Shown: positions 42,985 to 54,770, counted from the first letter of the stretch. The stretch: 64,000 nt of DNA from Diplolepis rosae (GCA_030998225.1 JAPYXD010000678.1:62001-126000); one strand, 5' to 3'. The notes: a model not told the origin generated them from the letters alone. Made by a program: numbers and translations.

Positions 42985-45900
42985 TTACTTTGATTGAAAA
43001 AAAACATCAGTTTGAAAAATTTCTGGTGGGTGATAAACTGAAAGGATTCGCGAAGACATTATTGGTTCGCCCGATTTTTTCTGAAAAATACAATTGTTTA
43101 TATTTTACAAATTTACAGCCACCTCTACTTCTCTGACATTTTATATTCTATCAACTTACGAAAAATATAAGTGGATTCATTATAAAAAATCTTTTTTCTG
43201 AAATTCCAAGATCAACTTCAGCATTCTCAACGTCTCTTTCTAGTGCAGCTAAATCATAATTCATTCGCAGTATTATGCGCTCCAGAAAATCCACTTTTCG
43301 GCAAAGATTTGTTATTTTCGGACACATTGTTTGGAATGAAGGAATATAGTAATTCATACATTGCTCATTTTCGAAATTAATCTGTTGATATGAAAAATAT
43401 TATATTACTATTTGCATTAAGAAGATGGTTGAAGTAAATGATTTGTAAACTTGTTAAAAATATCTTCTCCGACCTGAACATCATCGCTGTATCTTTCATT
43501 ATTATCCCTATAACCTCCTGAAAGACCTTATATAGTAACCTATCTAGGAACTTATACAGAAGGGAACTCTCACGTAGGATTGTTATATACACTCAGAGAA
43601 ATGATCTGATTGAATCAAAGAAAATGATTTGTTTTAAAGATTTTCATTGATTGAAAGAAATGATTCATTTGAATTGAATAAAATGTGTTTGATTCAAACA
43701 AAGTATGTTTGAACCAAATAAAAAATTTATTCAAATCAAATAAATTTCTGCCTTAAATCAGACAAATCATATCATCGACCATATTTCAATGCAATTTGTT
43801 TTGTTTTCTTTGTTTTGAAGAAAAATTTATTTGATTGGAACAAATATTTATTTTACCCTAAGATATTTCGTTTGAATTGAACAAATGTTATTTGATTCAA
43901 ATAAATATTTTGTTTGAATCAAAAAAAGCCTTTTAAGACCATAAGCCAAAGCCACATGACAAAAATTATATGTTAATCCAACCATGTAAAATAAATTGCT
44001 TTGTTTATAACATATCTTGCTCAAATTTTGGTAAATGTATCAGAAGATAATAAGGAACGTTTTGTAAATTCTTTTTAGTTAAAATACTGAGATTTTTTTA
44101 ATTCTAAATTATAAAACTGAAATGTTATCGGCAATTACAGTTCTGTAAGTACATGTCCACGGAGAATGAAATATAGTCTTAAAATTTTGGGAAATAAATC
44201 AAAAATTATTGATACAGCTCTGTTATATCTTGAATATACATAATGATATGAAAAAATTTTGATAAAAATAAGTGATTTTCGCAAATTTGCAGACTATATT
44301 AACCACAGTGTTAGACCATTGCAGCAGAACTCAAGACACTAAGTTAGTATTATTGATATAATTTTCTAAAAAATTTATATTAATGCCCTATGTGTTAAAT
44401 TATGCTTATTTTTTCTTGCTAACAGAAAAGGCGTTCATTTATATGATCTGAGCATATTGTAGACCGTTCGCCTCAAAAGTTTACGTTTTATTTTATTTTA
44501 GACTTAATATTTTCAGACCAGGTGTTAAGAATTTAGCTATTATTTTTAAATTATAGTAGTAAAAACTGTACGTGCGTTTTTCCGAAATAATACTTTTGAA
44601 CTTTTACCAGTATTGTCGTTATAAAGTAGTTTACGATACTCTCTCGACACTGCAGATAACCGTAATAAAGTGTATCGGTCGGAAATTAAGAAGAGGTCCT
44701 CCGCCTGGAGGAAATGCATGTGAAAATAGATGCAGTAGTTTTCATAGTGGGGATTTATGAAGGTATGAAAGAACTCTTGGAGTGCATTTTGAGTGAGTTG
44801 TTATGTTTTTGAGTTAGTTGATTTTAAGATAGAGTTAAAATGGACCCATTTTTTCCCCTCGACCACTCGCGCACTTTTATACATCCTTTTTAGTTTATTA
44901 ATAAATATACTTTTGTAATTTGAACTAGAACTTCGATATTATGCTCATTTATTGACATTTATACTTAACCCCAGTTCCTTATTAAAACACTATGACATCC
45001 CCTATTTCTTCCATATGTTATTATTTATCATAGTTAACCGATTTATTTTGATTAAAAATTTTATATATGGACAAAAAAATCGATAGGCAGGGACTGAATA
45101 GTTCGTCTCCTCCATGGCCCATAGCCTGAAATAAATTATTTTCTTTCATTCAATCAAATATTTTTTCTCAGTGCATTTAGATTCCCACTGATAGGTTTTT
45201 GTATATTTATTTGGTTGGAGGTATTTATTGAGATGGTTTTTTTTTGCATAAGGTCTCTTGTTACTTCCTATACGTGGCTTCTTCAGTAGGGTAGTTTTTT
45301 AAAATTCAACCATTTTTGTTCAAAAACATAAATATCCAGTAAGTATACAAATTTCACGATATCATTGCGATGACGCATATGTCCGCGTCTTTGTGATATC
45401 TTCACGGTATCGCTTGATTTCGTAAAGACATCTTAAAGACGCCGACATATACATTGTCGTAAAGACGTATTCAATTTTCGGGCCCACTGTTTGGCCTTTA
45501 TTACCGACTTCTTATTTAATTTCACCCCGCTTTTTTTAACAAGCTTGCTCTTGAAATATGTGATCCAAACCATTCTGATAATAGACTCAAATTCTTCCAG
45601 ACGCATCTGCATATCCTCGATTGTATCGTGAATGCCTTTTATCTGTAATTAAACAAGTATAGGTATAGAATTTAAACGTGTCACTTAGCATAATTACGGA
45701 TTTCATATAAAAAATCCTTGAATATATCAATAACCTACGAATCTGTTTTATTTATTCATAAGAATTTTCCTATCACCAAAAAATAATCAATCTTTTGCAA
45801 AATTCGATTTAAGTGATTAATTTTACTTATCCACTAATAAGATTTTGTAAATTTAAAAGTATTTGTTGCCATACATTTTGAGATATTTATAAAACGATAA

Positions 45901-48900
45901 GAGATATACAAAAACGAATATAATTCTGAGGTTGTACTAAAAGTAGGAGTCCACAGACTACTTAATAGTATATTATGTGCCTCGGCGCATAATGAGGGTT
46001 ATTACGCGATGAGCGACAATGCTTGCAGGAGATCGAAGACAAGGCGTAATCGAGGCGTAGGTGAGGCGTAGTCGATGCGTAGCCCAGACGTAGCTGAGGC
46101 AAAGCCGAGACAAAGCCGAGACGAAGCCGAGGCGCGATCAGTCCTGCGAGCATTTTAAGCGAGTCTCGTAATTTCCCGAATTGTGTGCATTGTCACATAT
46201 TCTATTTTATGTGACTTTGCGGTGTGTATACGAGTTTTTATGCGTACACTCGAATCTAATCTAGTATTCATCATGATTCTCGTCCATTGCACTTGATATT
46301 TCGCGACTAGTTCCGGCCATTTTGATTTTCTCGATCTTGTGTAGTAGTAGCGTATTGTAATAGAGCATGCGCAGTTCAAATGTACAAGGCTTTGTCAGTG
46401 CGGTGCCAACACTGTATGAAGAAGAAGAAGATTACGCTCCGCTGTATGGTTATAGGCACATGCGCAGTTCAATCTTTACATTACATTTCTCTGTATCGTA
46501 ATACACAACATTACGCTACTCTCAACTGTAGTGTTAAAACGAGTTTACGCGCCGGAGGCACATAAAATAGAATATGTGCCAATGCACACAATTCGGGTAA
46601 TTACGAGACTCGCTTAACATGCTTGCAGGACTGATTGCGCCTCGGTTTCGTCTCGGCCAGCCCCCTGCATCTCTGAGTTGAAAATGACATGAATTGTGTC
46701 TGGCTGCCATGGTGGCGCTGACTGTTCATTGGGCCGACCATGGAGACTAGATATAAGGAGACCAATCTCTTATGGCTGTACTTTACAAAACACGAAATGA
46801 AGTTCTGCCAAGTACTTAGTTAAAAAACTTCCCGATGAGGACACGTGTGTTCCCTGGGTGCAAAATGGCGGCATCTACGATTTGTAAGCATCGTGTAATG
46901 GGCGTCGCCATTTTGCACCCAGGGAACACACATGCCCTCATCTAGAAGTTTTGTAACTATGTACTTGGCAGAACTTCATTTCGGGAATGGATATATGGAG
47001 ATTGGTCTCCTTACATCTAGTCTCCATGGGGCCGACTTACACGAAAATCACATTATAAAATATAGTTTTTCAAGCTCTTCCTGTAAATTTTCAAATTTTC
47101 GAGTTCTTGAACGGTACTGAGATCAATTCCGCGAGTCTAGAAACAAATGTTTAAAAAATTACGACAAATTGCTATCCTTCGGGATTATATGAAATTAAGA
47201 GCAGGTCATGTGATTAGCGAAAAGCATTTTAAGCCAGAAGATATTCTTCAAGAGAGGTTAACCTATGAGCTGGATGGAGTAAAAGTTTTGGGAAGAGTAA
47301 GTACGTCAAACATATTGTTTATTTTCTTAATTAGTTTAAAGTAAAACATTTTATTTGATAGAGATATTAATAATTAACCACATAATATAATAAAGATTAA
47401 TGTCTCAATATTAATTAATTGTATCTACCTGTGCAATGAATTTCTTTTGCATCGCAATAAATGTCTCTCAAATACTTATCGCAAATAAATTTAGTTGCAA
47501 ACATTTTGTGTGATAGAAGTTAAAAAATAGATGAATGAAAGTGACTGAAATAAAAAAGAGATGAGAAAGAATTTTTTTTTTAATTCTGAATTGAAGTTAA
47601 TGTGAGCTTGTTAAAATTGGATTGTGTTGAAGTGGAAAAAAATTTGATTTCTAACAATTTTGATAATAGAATAAAGTTTTGGACTTTAAAAAAGAATATA
47701 AGTCCAGATTTTTTGTTAATTAGGATTCCTTACTTTTTACTGCTTATATAGTTTTACTGAATTACATGGAATTCCTAAAGAATTAGAAATTAAAAACTTA
47801 AATTCATAATTTTACGCGATACATGAATTTCAAAATAAAAAATACAACGCAGATAAATAAAAAAATTAATAAATGACAAAAAATTGATTAAATATGTTAT
47901 AAATACATAAATAGAAAAATAAGTAAAGTATATTTGTATATAAAGAAATTTTTTCAGGGCACTTATGAAAAACCTCAACTATTTCACTGCTTCGAACTAT
48001 GATATATATAAATAATATATTATTAATATATTTAATTAAATCAGTTCAAATTCCAAACAGTATTTTTGAAATGTTTATATTTAAAAAAAAGTTTCATTTA
48101 ATTACAGTATAGTAATATATAGTGTATATACTATATTATATTTATTGTAATTTTATAATAACGATGTTAATTATTATCATTCATATTCAAATTCTATGAT
48201 ATGGCTATTTGCAGTACTGCAAGCTGCCACAAACAAGAAGAAGAAGAAGAAGACATTCAAATTAACTCAAAACAATTATAAAATAAAGAACATCACACAA
48301 ATAATGCAATTCTCGCCAGAATTTGGAAATTAGATTTTTGCCTAAAGTGAATTTCTTAATTCGTTTAATTATTTTTGTATTAGCATTGAGTAAGTTTCTT
48401 AACGTTAAAATCTTTAATTTATGGACATATTATAAAAAGGAAGCTAAAAAACAGAATCATATAAATCATAGGGAAGCTAAACAACTATTCATAAAAATAT
48501 TAAACGAATTCAATTTTGGGTCAAGACAAAAAACAAAGACATGAGTACAAACATGTCTCATAATGAATTTCTTAACCTTTTTGAAAAGAATAAATTCTTC
48601 TAAAAAATATGAAGATCTTATTTGATTATTGTCATTTATAAGAAAATGCGATAAAATAGTTTTTATTAGGATAAAATTAAATATTTATACTTTTTACCAT
48701 GCATTTTTTTTAATCTACGGCTTATGAACGGTCAGCGCCGCCACCGGCGGCAGTCAACTTTCACGTAATATTTTTCTTATACATTTGGTGGCAAGATTCA
48801 GGGGGCTACTCTCGGCTACGCCTTGGCTTCGATCTCCTGCGAGCATTGTTGCTCCTCGCGTAATAACTCTCATTATGCGCCTAGACACATAATATACTAT

Positions 48901-51900
48901 TACCGCCGTCCTATGAGCGAGTAATGGTGCATTTATACCTCTGTCTGCCTGACCGGTGCGGACAGAAAATACATAAGAGTAAAGGAGACAGACAGTGTAA
49001 AATTGGACAAAAAGAAAACGTCTGTCTTTTTTGCTCTAATATATTTTCTATACGCACCGGTCAGGCAGACAGAGGTATAAATGCACCATAATGAGCCATG
49101 TCATAACAAAAGTAAATGAAATAAAAGTATACTTCTGATTCTTCCACTTTCCTTATGACGCAACACATTACTAACAAACAGTGCTCCCAGATCGTGGATG
49201 GAATTCACCCCCTCCATTTTGACATTTAATTGAAAAAAGTAATTTTTCAAGTATAATTTGGGCAAACTTTCAAATATAATTAAAGAACAACTTGAAAAAG
49301 TAATATACTTAAAAAAATTCCCCAAATTATATTTGAAAAATTGTTTTTTTTTGCAATAAACTGGTAGAGTAGAGGAGGTAAATTCCATCCACGATCTGGG
49401 AGAACTGCTAATAAACCTATCTTAAGGTAAACGTACCGGTTTGTGGACATGTAAAAAATATGGGAATGTTGGATCGGGAATAAAATAAATTCAATGCGTG
49501 TTTGAGATGTAGTATATTACGTGCCTAGGCGCACAATAAGGGTTATTGCGTGACGAGCAACAATGCTCGCAGGAGATCGAAGCCAAGGCGTAGTCGAGGC
49601 GTAGGTGAGACGAGGCCGAGGCGCGATCAGTCCTGCGAGCATTGTCGCGAGTCTCGTAATTTCCCGAATTGTGTGCATTGGCACATATTCTATTTTATGT
49701 GACTTTGCGGTGCGTATACGAGTTTTTATGCGTACACTCGAATCTAATCTAGTATTCATCATGATTCTCGTCCATTGCACTTGATATTTCGCGACTAGTT
49801 CCGGCCATTTTGATTTTCTCGATCTTGTGTGGTAGTAATGGATTTTAATAGACGCATGCGGATTTCAAATGTACAAGGCTTTGCCAGTAAGGTGCTAACG
49901 CTGTGCGAAGAATAAGAAGAAGATTGTCCACAAACTGGTACGTGTTCACAAACTGGTACGTTTACCTTAGTACTTTCTTATCCATGTTCCGAAATTTCAG
50001 AGCGATATTTCGTTTCCTGTGGAAATGGCGTTACACAGCTGTGAATGCTAATAACTCCCAGTTTTATTTTCTCAAAAATAAATTTTTTGCAAAATTTTTA
50101 CTAAAACGAAGTTAACGGACAATCCTTACCCTAACGGACCCGTGTGAGAGAACGGTCATAGAATACTCTGACCGTTCTCTGACTGTTCTATGACCGTTCT
50201 ATGACCTCGCATTATTACGGCTAAGATCGGTAAAAAAGACATTAAAAGCTTTGCAATTATGATTCTGTGGCGAAATTTGGATTATAAGGTGAAGCAATAA
50301 ATACAATTATCTTATTTTTCAGCGATAAAAACTAGAAAAACATAATACCTGTCATTGAAGGCAGTGCAGTGGTTCACAATTGGTGGAACGTCTCCACCGT
50401 GAAGGTTTACTATTGGTGGAGACATTGCGCAAATGGTGAACCATTGCACTGCCTTCAATGACAGGTACATGATGTATTCCTAGTTTTTATCGCTGAAAAA
50501 TAAGATAATTGTATTTATTGCTTCACCTTCTAATCCAAATTTCGACACAGAATCATAATTGCAAAGCTTTTAATGTCTTTTTTACCGTTCTTAGCCGTAA
50601 TAATACGAGGTCATAGAACGGTCATAGAACAGTCAGAGAACGGTCAGAGTATTCTATGACCGTTCTCTCACACGGGTCCGCTAGGGTACCGCCTTTTATT
50701 ACGTACTTTAAATTTTCAAGTAGATATATTAGAAACAAAAAAAAATGATCTTACATGGCTTATTCGACAAGCTAGTTCAAAATTCTAATAGTATTTGAAA
50801 TTGATAAATAATAAAATGAAAATAATTATTTTATTCAAATTTTTTAAAGAATTTGAAATCTTTCTGTCGAAAAAAAGACGCTTTGACTGCGCTGGGATTC
50901 GAGCCCAGGTCTTTCGATTGCTTCAAATTTTATTTTCATTCTAATTGTTTAAACTTTTTACGCAAATGATGATTTTCACTTAAATAACGATTAATTTCAT
51001 GTATTTTTAGAGTTTTGAATCGGTCCGCCATATGATATGATTAGCTCCTTGCTCCTTTTCCTCGCATCTTTATCAGGCTTGCGCACCGAGAAAAGTTGCA
51101 GGATTTCAACTTTTTAGTAACACTGATATATACCGGCTGTAGTTAACCCATGGAGACTAGATATAAGGAGACCAATCTCCATATATCCATTCCCGAAATG
51201 AAGTTCTGCCAAGTACATAGTTACAAAACTTCCCGATGAGGGCATGTGTGTTCCCTGAGTGCAAAATGACGGCATCCACGGTTTATAAGCATCGTGTATT
51301 AGACGTCGCCATTTTGCACCCAGGGAACACACGTGCCCTCATCGGGGAGTTTTTTAACTAAGTACTTGGCAAAACTTCATTTCGTGTTTTATGAAGTACG
51401 GCCATAAGAGATTGGTTTCCTTTATCTAGTCTCCATGAGTTAACCGTTGCATATTTTCGGGTGTATGCCAAAATCCCGACGGGTCAAAATCCCGACTAGT
51501 GTAGTGTGATCGAGTTTTCTATGGAAAATAAAAGCACGGCCGAAACAAACAACAGATGGGCGTGTGCTGTGTGTCGAGACAACTGTGGAAGATTGGCTAT
51601 CCTATCTGCTCGCTAGGTGGTACTGACCATGAGATAAATCTCATACGCATAAATAAAGAAAATATAATGTATATTTTTTCGTAATAATAAAGAGTAGAAT
51701 ATAAAAATACATATATGATAAAATCAATAACATTGTTTTTAATAAAATTCAGGATTAATTAAACCAAACTCGATCTGATTAAAATAGATGGAAATTTTTT
51801 TATAAAAAGTGACTAGTTTCAAGGTTATGTGCGAAAAATCCTCATTAATTGGGCAGAATTCGATCTTAATTAATCAGATGGTAATGTTTTTATATAAAAT

Positions 51901-54491
51901 CACTAGGTTTAAGTTTATGTGCGGATAATCATCATTAATTGGACCAAACTCGAACCTAATTAAACAGATGGTAATGTTTTTATATAAAATTAGTAGATTT
52001 AAGGTTATGTGCGGAAAATCATCATTAATTAAACCAAACTCGATCCTAATTAAACAGATAGTAATGTTTTTATATAAAATTATTAGTTTTTAGGTTATGA
52101 GCGGAAAATCACCATTAATTGGACCAAACTCGATCCTAATTAAACAGCTGGTAATGTTTTTATATAAAATCACTAGGTTTAAGGTTATGTGCGGAAAATC
52201 ATCATTAATTGGACCAAACTTGATATGATTAAAACAGATGGTAATGTTTTTATATGAAATTTATTAGATTTAAGGATATGTGCCGAAAATCATCATTAAT
52301 TGGACCAAACTCGATTCTAATTAAACAGCTGGTAATGTTTTTATATAAAATTACTAGTTTTTAGCTTATGTGCGGAAAATCACCATTAATTCCCTAGCGG
52401 AACCATGTGAGAGAACGGTCATAGAATACTCTGACCGTTCTCTGACTGTTCTATGACCGTTCTATGACCTCGCACTATTACGGCTAAGATCGGTAAAAAA
52501 TTCATTAAAAGCTTTGCAATTATGATTCTGTGGCGAAATTTGGATTAGAAGGTGAAAGAATATATACAATTGTCTTATTTTTCCGCGATAAAAACTAGAA
52601 AAACATAATACCTGTCATTGAAGGCAGTGCAGTGGTTCACAATTGGTGGAACGTCTCCACCGTAAAGGTTTACTATTGGTGGAGACGTTCCACCAATTGT
52701 GAACCACTGCACTGCCTTCAATGACAGGTATTATGTTTTTCTAGTTTTTATCGCTGAAAAATAAGATAATTGTATTTATTGCTTCACCTTCTAATCCAAA
52801 TTTCGCCACAGAATCATAATTGCAAAGCTTTTAATGTCTTTTTTACCGATCTTAGCCGTAATAATGCGAGGTCATAGAAAGGTCAGAGAACGGTCAGAGT
52901 ATTCTATGACCGTTCTCTCACATGGGTCCGCTAGGGAATTAATGATGATTTTCCGCACATAACCTAAAAACTAATAATTTCTTATAAAAGCATTACCATC
53001 TGTTTAATTATGATCGAGTTTGGCCCAATTGGTGATGATTTTCCGCACATAACCTTAAATCTACTAATTTTATATAAAAAAATTACCATCTGTTTAATTA
53101 GGTTCGAGTTTGGTCTAATTAATAATGATTTTCCGCACATAACCTAAAAACTAGTCACTTTTTATAAAAAAAATTCCATCTATTTTAATCAAATCGAGTT
53201 TGGTTTAATTAATTCTGAATTTTATTAAAAAGAATGTTATTGATTTTATCTTATATGTATTTTTATATTCTAATCTTTATTATTACGAAAAAATATACAT
53301 TATATTTTCTTTATTTATGCGTATGAGATTTATTTCATGGTCAGCACCACCTAGCGAGCAGATAGGATAGCCAATCTTCCACAGTTGTCTCGACACACAG
53401 CACACGCCCATCTGTTGTTTGTTTCGGTCATGCTTTTATTTTCCATAGAAAACTCGATCACACTAAACTAGTCGGGATTTTGGCATTAGTGTTCTTAAAT
53501 GCCCGAGAATTTATGTTGAGCAAATTCTCTTGAGAATATGCTCAGCATTTAAGCTCATACGGAGCATTTAAAGAGCATTTATGAGCATTTAAAGCATTTA
53601 AATTTAACTAATGTTTTGAAGGTTTATTAAACATTCAAATGACGTTTAGATTAATAAAAATAATAGTAAAAGTGTATTGAAAATAATAATTATGAAAATA
53701 TTCACTAAATGTGCAAAATTTCCATATAAACTTATTGTTCGTGTAATTTATTTTCTTCTGATATGCTGGATACACAAATTTTATTGACCATAAAACTTAC
53801 ATTGCTGTTAATTATAAGTCTTTTTAGAGATTGAATCACATTTGTTTAGCTTTAATAGCTTTGTATTACGTCTATAGAATGATTTATAGTGTCAAGTATC
53901 CTCTCTACTTCGGCAAATGTGCAACAATTTTTTGTAGGTTATAAGTTTAAATATTAAATGCTTCACGCATGCAAAATTTCAAATCGATTGCTATTATAGT
54001 TATTTTTTTATCACGACCTGAAATAAGTACTCGTTTTTAGCGTTTTAACACTAGAATAACCCCTTAAAGAATATATTTTAAATGCTCGTAAATGCTCAGT
54101 AAATGCTCAAAGCACAAAAAGGTCGGGCATATGCTTGTGCTCGGGAGAAATTCTCCGAGCATTTAAAACTTTTAGAACACTATTTGGCATACACCCATAT
54201 TTTCCAGAGGAAAAAAATCAGAACTCACAAAAATTGTTACCCCAGGCCCCGCAAATTCACGAGGCTACCCTGATATAACGCCATATTGGACTAACGTCAC
54301 AAGGGTTACAAGTAGAAATGTCTAATTGAATAGTCTATTCTTAATTCTAGATGCTTGGTTTTTCGTTTAGTATTGAAGCCAGAAATATTTGAGTTTTTTT
54401 AATTTACCTCTTTACATAAATCCACTTTTAAATATGAAGCATAATCTTTTGAAAATTTATCAATTACGTCCAACGTCGATATTTTTGACAT
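42985..54491 (-). CDS. BLOC1S4: BLOC1S4 (cappuccino), BLOC-1 subunit 4, spliced, 157 aa
   Basis: Subunit of the cytosolic BLOC-1 complex needed for biogenesis of lysosome-related organelles (pigment granules in insects). Four minus-strand coding exons: 54491-54408, 45642-45571, 43381-43160 and 43080-42985. All introns are phase 0 with GT/AG ends. Residues 1-52 include DKFSKDYASYLKVDL and MQMRLEEFESIIRM. Exon 3 carries the coiled coil VDFLERIILRMNYDLAALER followed by DVENAEVDLG, equivalent to the RLEAFV...VxKAEAELG segment of vertebrate BLOC1S4. Exon 4 ends HPPEIFQTDVFFQSK, matching the conserved VLFRTEDYF tail. No disabling mutation. Intron 1 (8.8 kb) and intron 2 (2.2 kb) hold many mobile elements. 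Confidence 0.93.
43590..45173. mobile_element. CACTCAGAG-ended element in BLOC1S4 intron 2
   Basis: CACTCAGAGAAATGATCTGA and 'ttgaatcaaag' at the left are mirrored by ttgattgaatgaaagaaaat at the right, ending TTTTTTCTCAGTG. Left flank is TA, right flank CA (mutated). The first 350 bp are rich in TTTGATTCAAA-type motifs. It contains a TTAA-MITE fragment (43940-44110) and a P-like right end (to 45116). Confidence 0.6.
45061..45116 (-). mobile_element. P-like terminus relic
   Basis: Minus strand: CATGGAGGAGACGAACTATT, close to the P-relic start at 22109. No matching left end or duplication found. Confidence 0.45.
45973..46566 (+). repeat. R530 copy, long form
   Basis: Full copy of 594 bp from TTATGTGCCTCGGCGCAT to GCGCCGGAGGCACATAA. 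Longer because of an expanded GAGGCGTAG/GAGACAAAGCC tandem stretch. A partial inverse copy follows at 46567-46658. Confidence 0.85.
46659..47296 (+). pseudogene. THAP-type element relic split by a P-type MITE
   Basis: 46659-46738 is the AGCCCCCTG repeat (CAGCCCCCTGCATCTCTGAG ... GGCGCTGACTGTTCATTGGG). The MITE 46739-47028 splits it. From 47147 a frame reads FKKLRQIAILRDYMKLRAGH, then VISEKHFKPEDILQE and LDGVKVLGR up to a donor GTAAGT (47297). The C-x2-H end of a THAP finger has Ile for Cys. An alternative is unrelated low-similarity sequence. Confidence 0.5.
46739..47028. mobile_element. P-type MITE, copy with perfect 8-bp TSD
   Basis: TIRs CATGGAGACTAGATATAAGG / ccttacatctagtctccatg. Target duplication GGGCCGAC at 46731-46738 and 47029-47036, GC-rich like preferred P-element targets. 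Palindromic body identical in plan to 18751-19040. Confidence 0.93.
47345..48717. other. AT-rich intronic stretch of BLOC1S4
   Basis: Holds the (GAA)n repeat copy at 48198-48254. No exon-like segment on either strand was recognised. Confidence 0.5.
48719..48894 (-). repeat. AGCCCCCTG repeat fragment and R530 end
   Basis: 48719-48797 (-): AGCCCCCTGAATCTTGCC to GGCGGCGCTGACCGTTCATA. It is joined to an R530 end fragment at 48812-48894 (GCGAGCATTGTTGCTCCTCG ... GACACATAA). Confidence 0.65.
48928..49091. repeat. Palindromic MITE of 164 bp
   Basis: ATGGTGCATTTATACCTCTG and TCTGCCTGACCGGTGCG mirror cgcaccggtcaggcagacag and aggtataaatgcaccat. The central loop is about 60 bp. Confidence 0.85.
49180..49408. 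repeat. Foldback element of about 230 bp
   Basis: CTCCCAGATCGTGGATGGAA mirrors ttccatccacgatctgggag. Inner AAAAATTACTTTTTTC-type arms also pair. Confidence 0.85.
49421..49968. mobile_element. TAAGGTAAACGTACC inverted-repeat element holding an R530 copy
   Basis: TAAGGTAAACGTACCGGTTT mirrors aaactggtacgtttacctta; the right end is duplicated (CACAAACTGGTACG twice). An R530 copy (49517-about 49925, 3' truncated) fills the middle. Confidence 0.65.
50129..50696. mobile_element. CCCTAGCGG-ended palindromic MITE, copy 2
   Basis: CCCTAACGGACCCGTGTGAG / ctcacacgggtccgctaggg. Inner arms CATTGAAGGCAGTGCAGTGG and inverse. Tandem CGGTCATAGAA/CGTTCTATGA subterminal motifs. TA on both flanks could be the target duplication. 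Confidence 0.85.
50827..50920 (-). repeat. tRNA-derived element fragment
   Basis: TTTAAAGAATTTGAAATC then CTTTGACTGCGCTGGGATTCG then GCCCAGGTCTTTCGATTGC. This is the outer arm and T-arm half of the element at 17569-18067, with an intact box B (GGCTCGAATCC on the minus strand). Confidence 0.7.
51149..51437. mobile_element. P-type MITE, copy with perfect 8-bp TSD
   Basis: TIR CATGGAGACTAGATATAAGG at both ends. Perfect target duplication AGTTAACC (51141-51148 and 51438-51445). Palindromic body as in the other copies. Confidence 0.93.
52392..52936. mobile_element. CCCTAGCGG-ended MITE inside the MULE-like element
   Basis: CCCTAGCGGAACCATGTGAG / ctcacatgggtccgctaggg. Near-perfect inner palindrome (TGGTGGAACGTCTCCACC and inverse). 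AATT on both flanks. It sits at the centre of the host palindrome. Confidence 0.88.
53487..54182. mobile_element. hAT-type element with perfect 8-bp TSD inside the MULE-like TIR
   Basis: Termini TAGTGTTCTTAAATGCCCGA / tttagaacacta. Perfect duplication TTTGGCAT at 53479-53486 and 54183-54190. Removing it restores the terminal repeat of the surrounding element. Subterminal GAGCATTTAAA motifs. No transposase. Confidence 0.9.
54205..54407. other. BLOC1S4 intron 1, exon-proximal
   Basis: Short unique-looking stretch, nothing else seen. Confidence 0.5.
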
Positions 54492-54770
54492 CCTTGTCTA
54501 TACAAGTCACCGTCAATACCGGCGACGAAGATTCGGGACGATCACAAGGGATTGCACGAAATGCGTAGAAATAGGTACCTGGAGAGCTCAGTTCGATGTT
54601 CTCTACAGCGCAACGCCTGTCGTGACAACACGCGGAAGACACCAGCAGAAACCAGTGGGTGGAAAACTACAGTATAAAACTCACTATACGCTATTCGTGT
54701 AAAGATGAGACCTAACCAACCTGACCGCGTCATTTACCGTCATAACGGTCGGTGCCCGTCACATTGGTCA
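54492..54770 (-). promoter_or_regulatory. Presumed BLOC1S4 promoter and 5' UTR
   Basis: GC-richer than its surroundings and free of repeats, directly upstream of the BLOC1S4 ATG on the minus strand. TGACCAATGTGACGG (CCAAT-type) occurs about 265 bp upstream. The transcription start cannot be placed. ORFs here are not supported. Confidence 0.45.

Larger units (their letters stand above)
51459..54195. mobile_element. MULE-like long-TIR foldback with 9-bp TSD
   Basis: Left end GGGTGTATGCCAAAATCCCG, right end cgggattttggcatacacc once the nested hAT is removed. Duplication CATATTTTC at 51450-51458 and 54196-54204. Arms exceed 300 bp, and the interior is a 90-bp tandem repeat (about seven units left, about three inverted right) with AAACAGATGGTAATGTTTTT and GTTATGTGCGGAAAATCA. 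Long TIRs, G-rich ends and 9-bp TSD suit Mutator-like elements. No transposase. Confidence 0.8.

Noticed and set aside
51760..52391. 90-bp repeats (and their inverse) as a satellite or array of genes
   Set aside because: They lie inside a TIR-bounded foldback element and contain no conserved open frame.
54460..54733. Two minus-strand ORFs upstream of BLOC1S4 exon 1
   Set aside because: They overlap the BLOC1S4 5' region in other frames and show no domain. GC-rich 5' UTR sequence explains the open frames.
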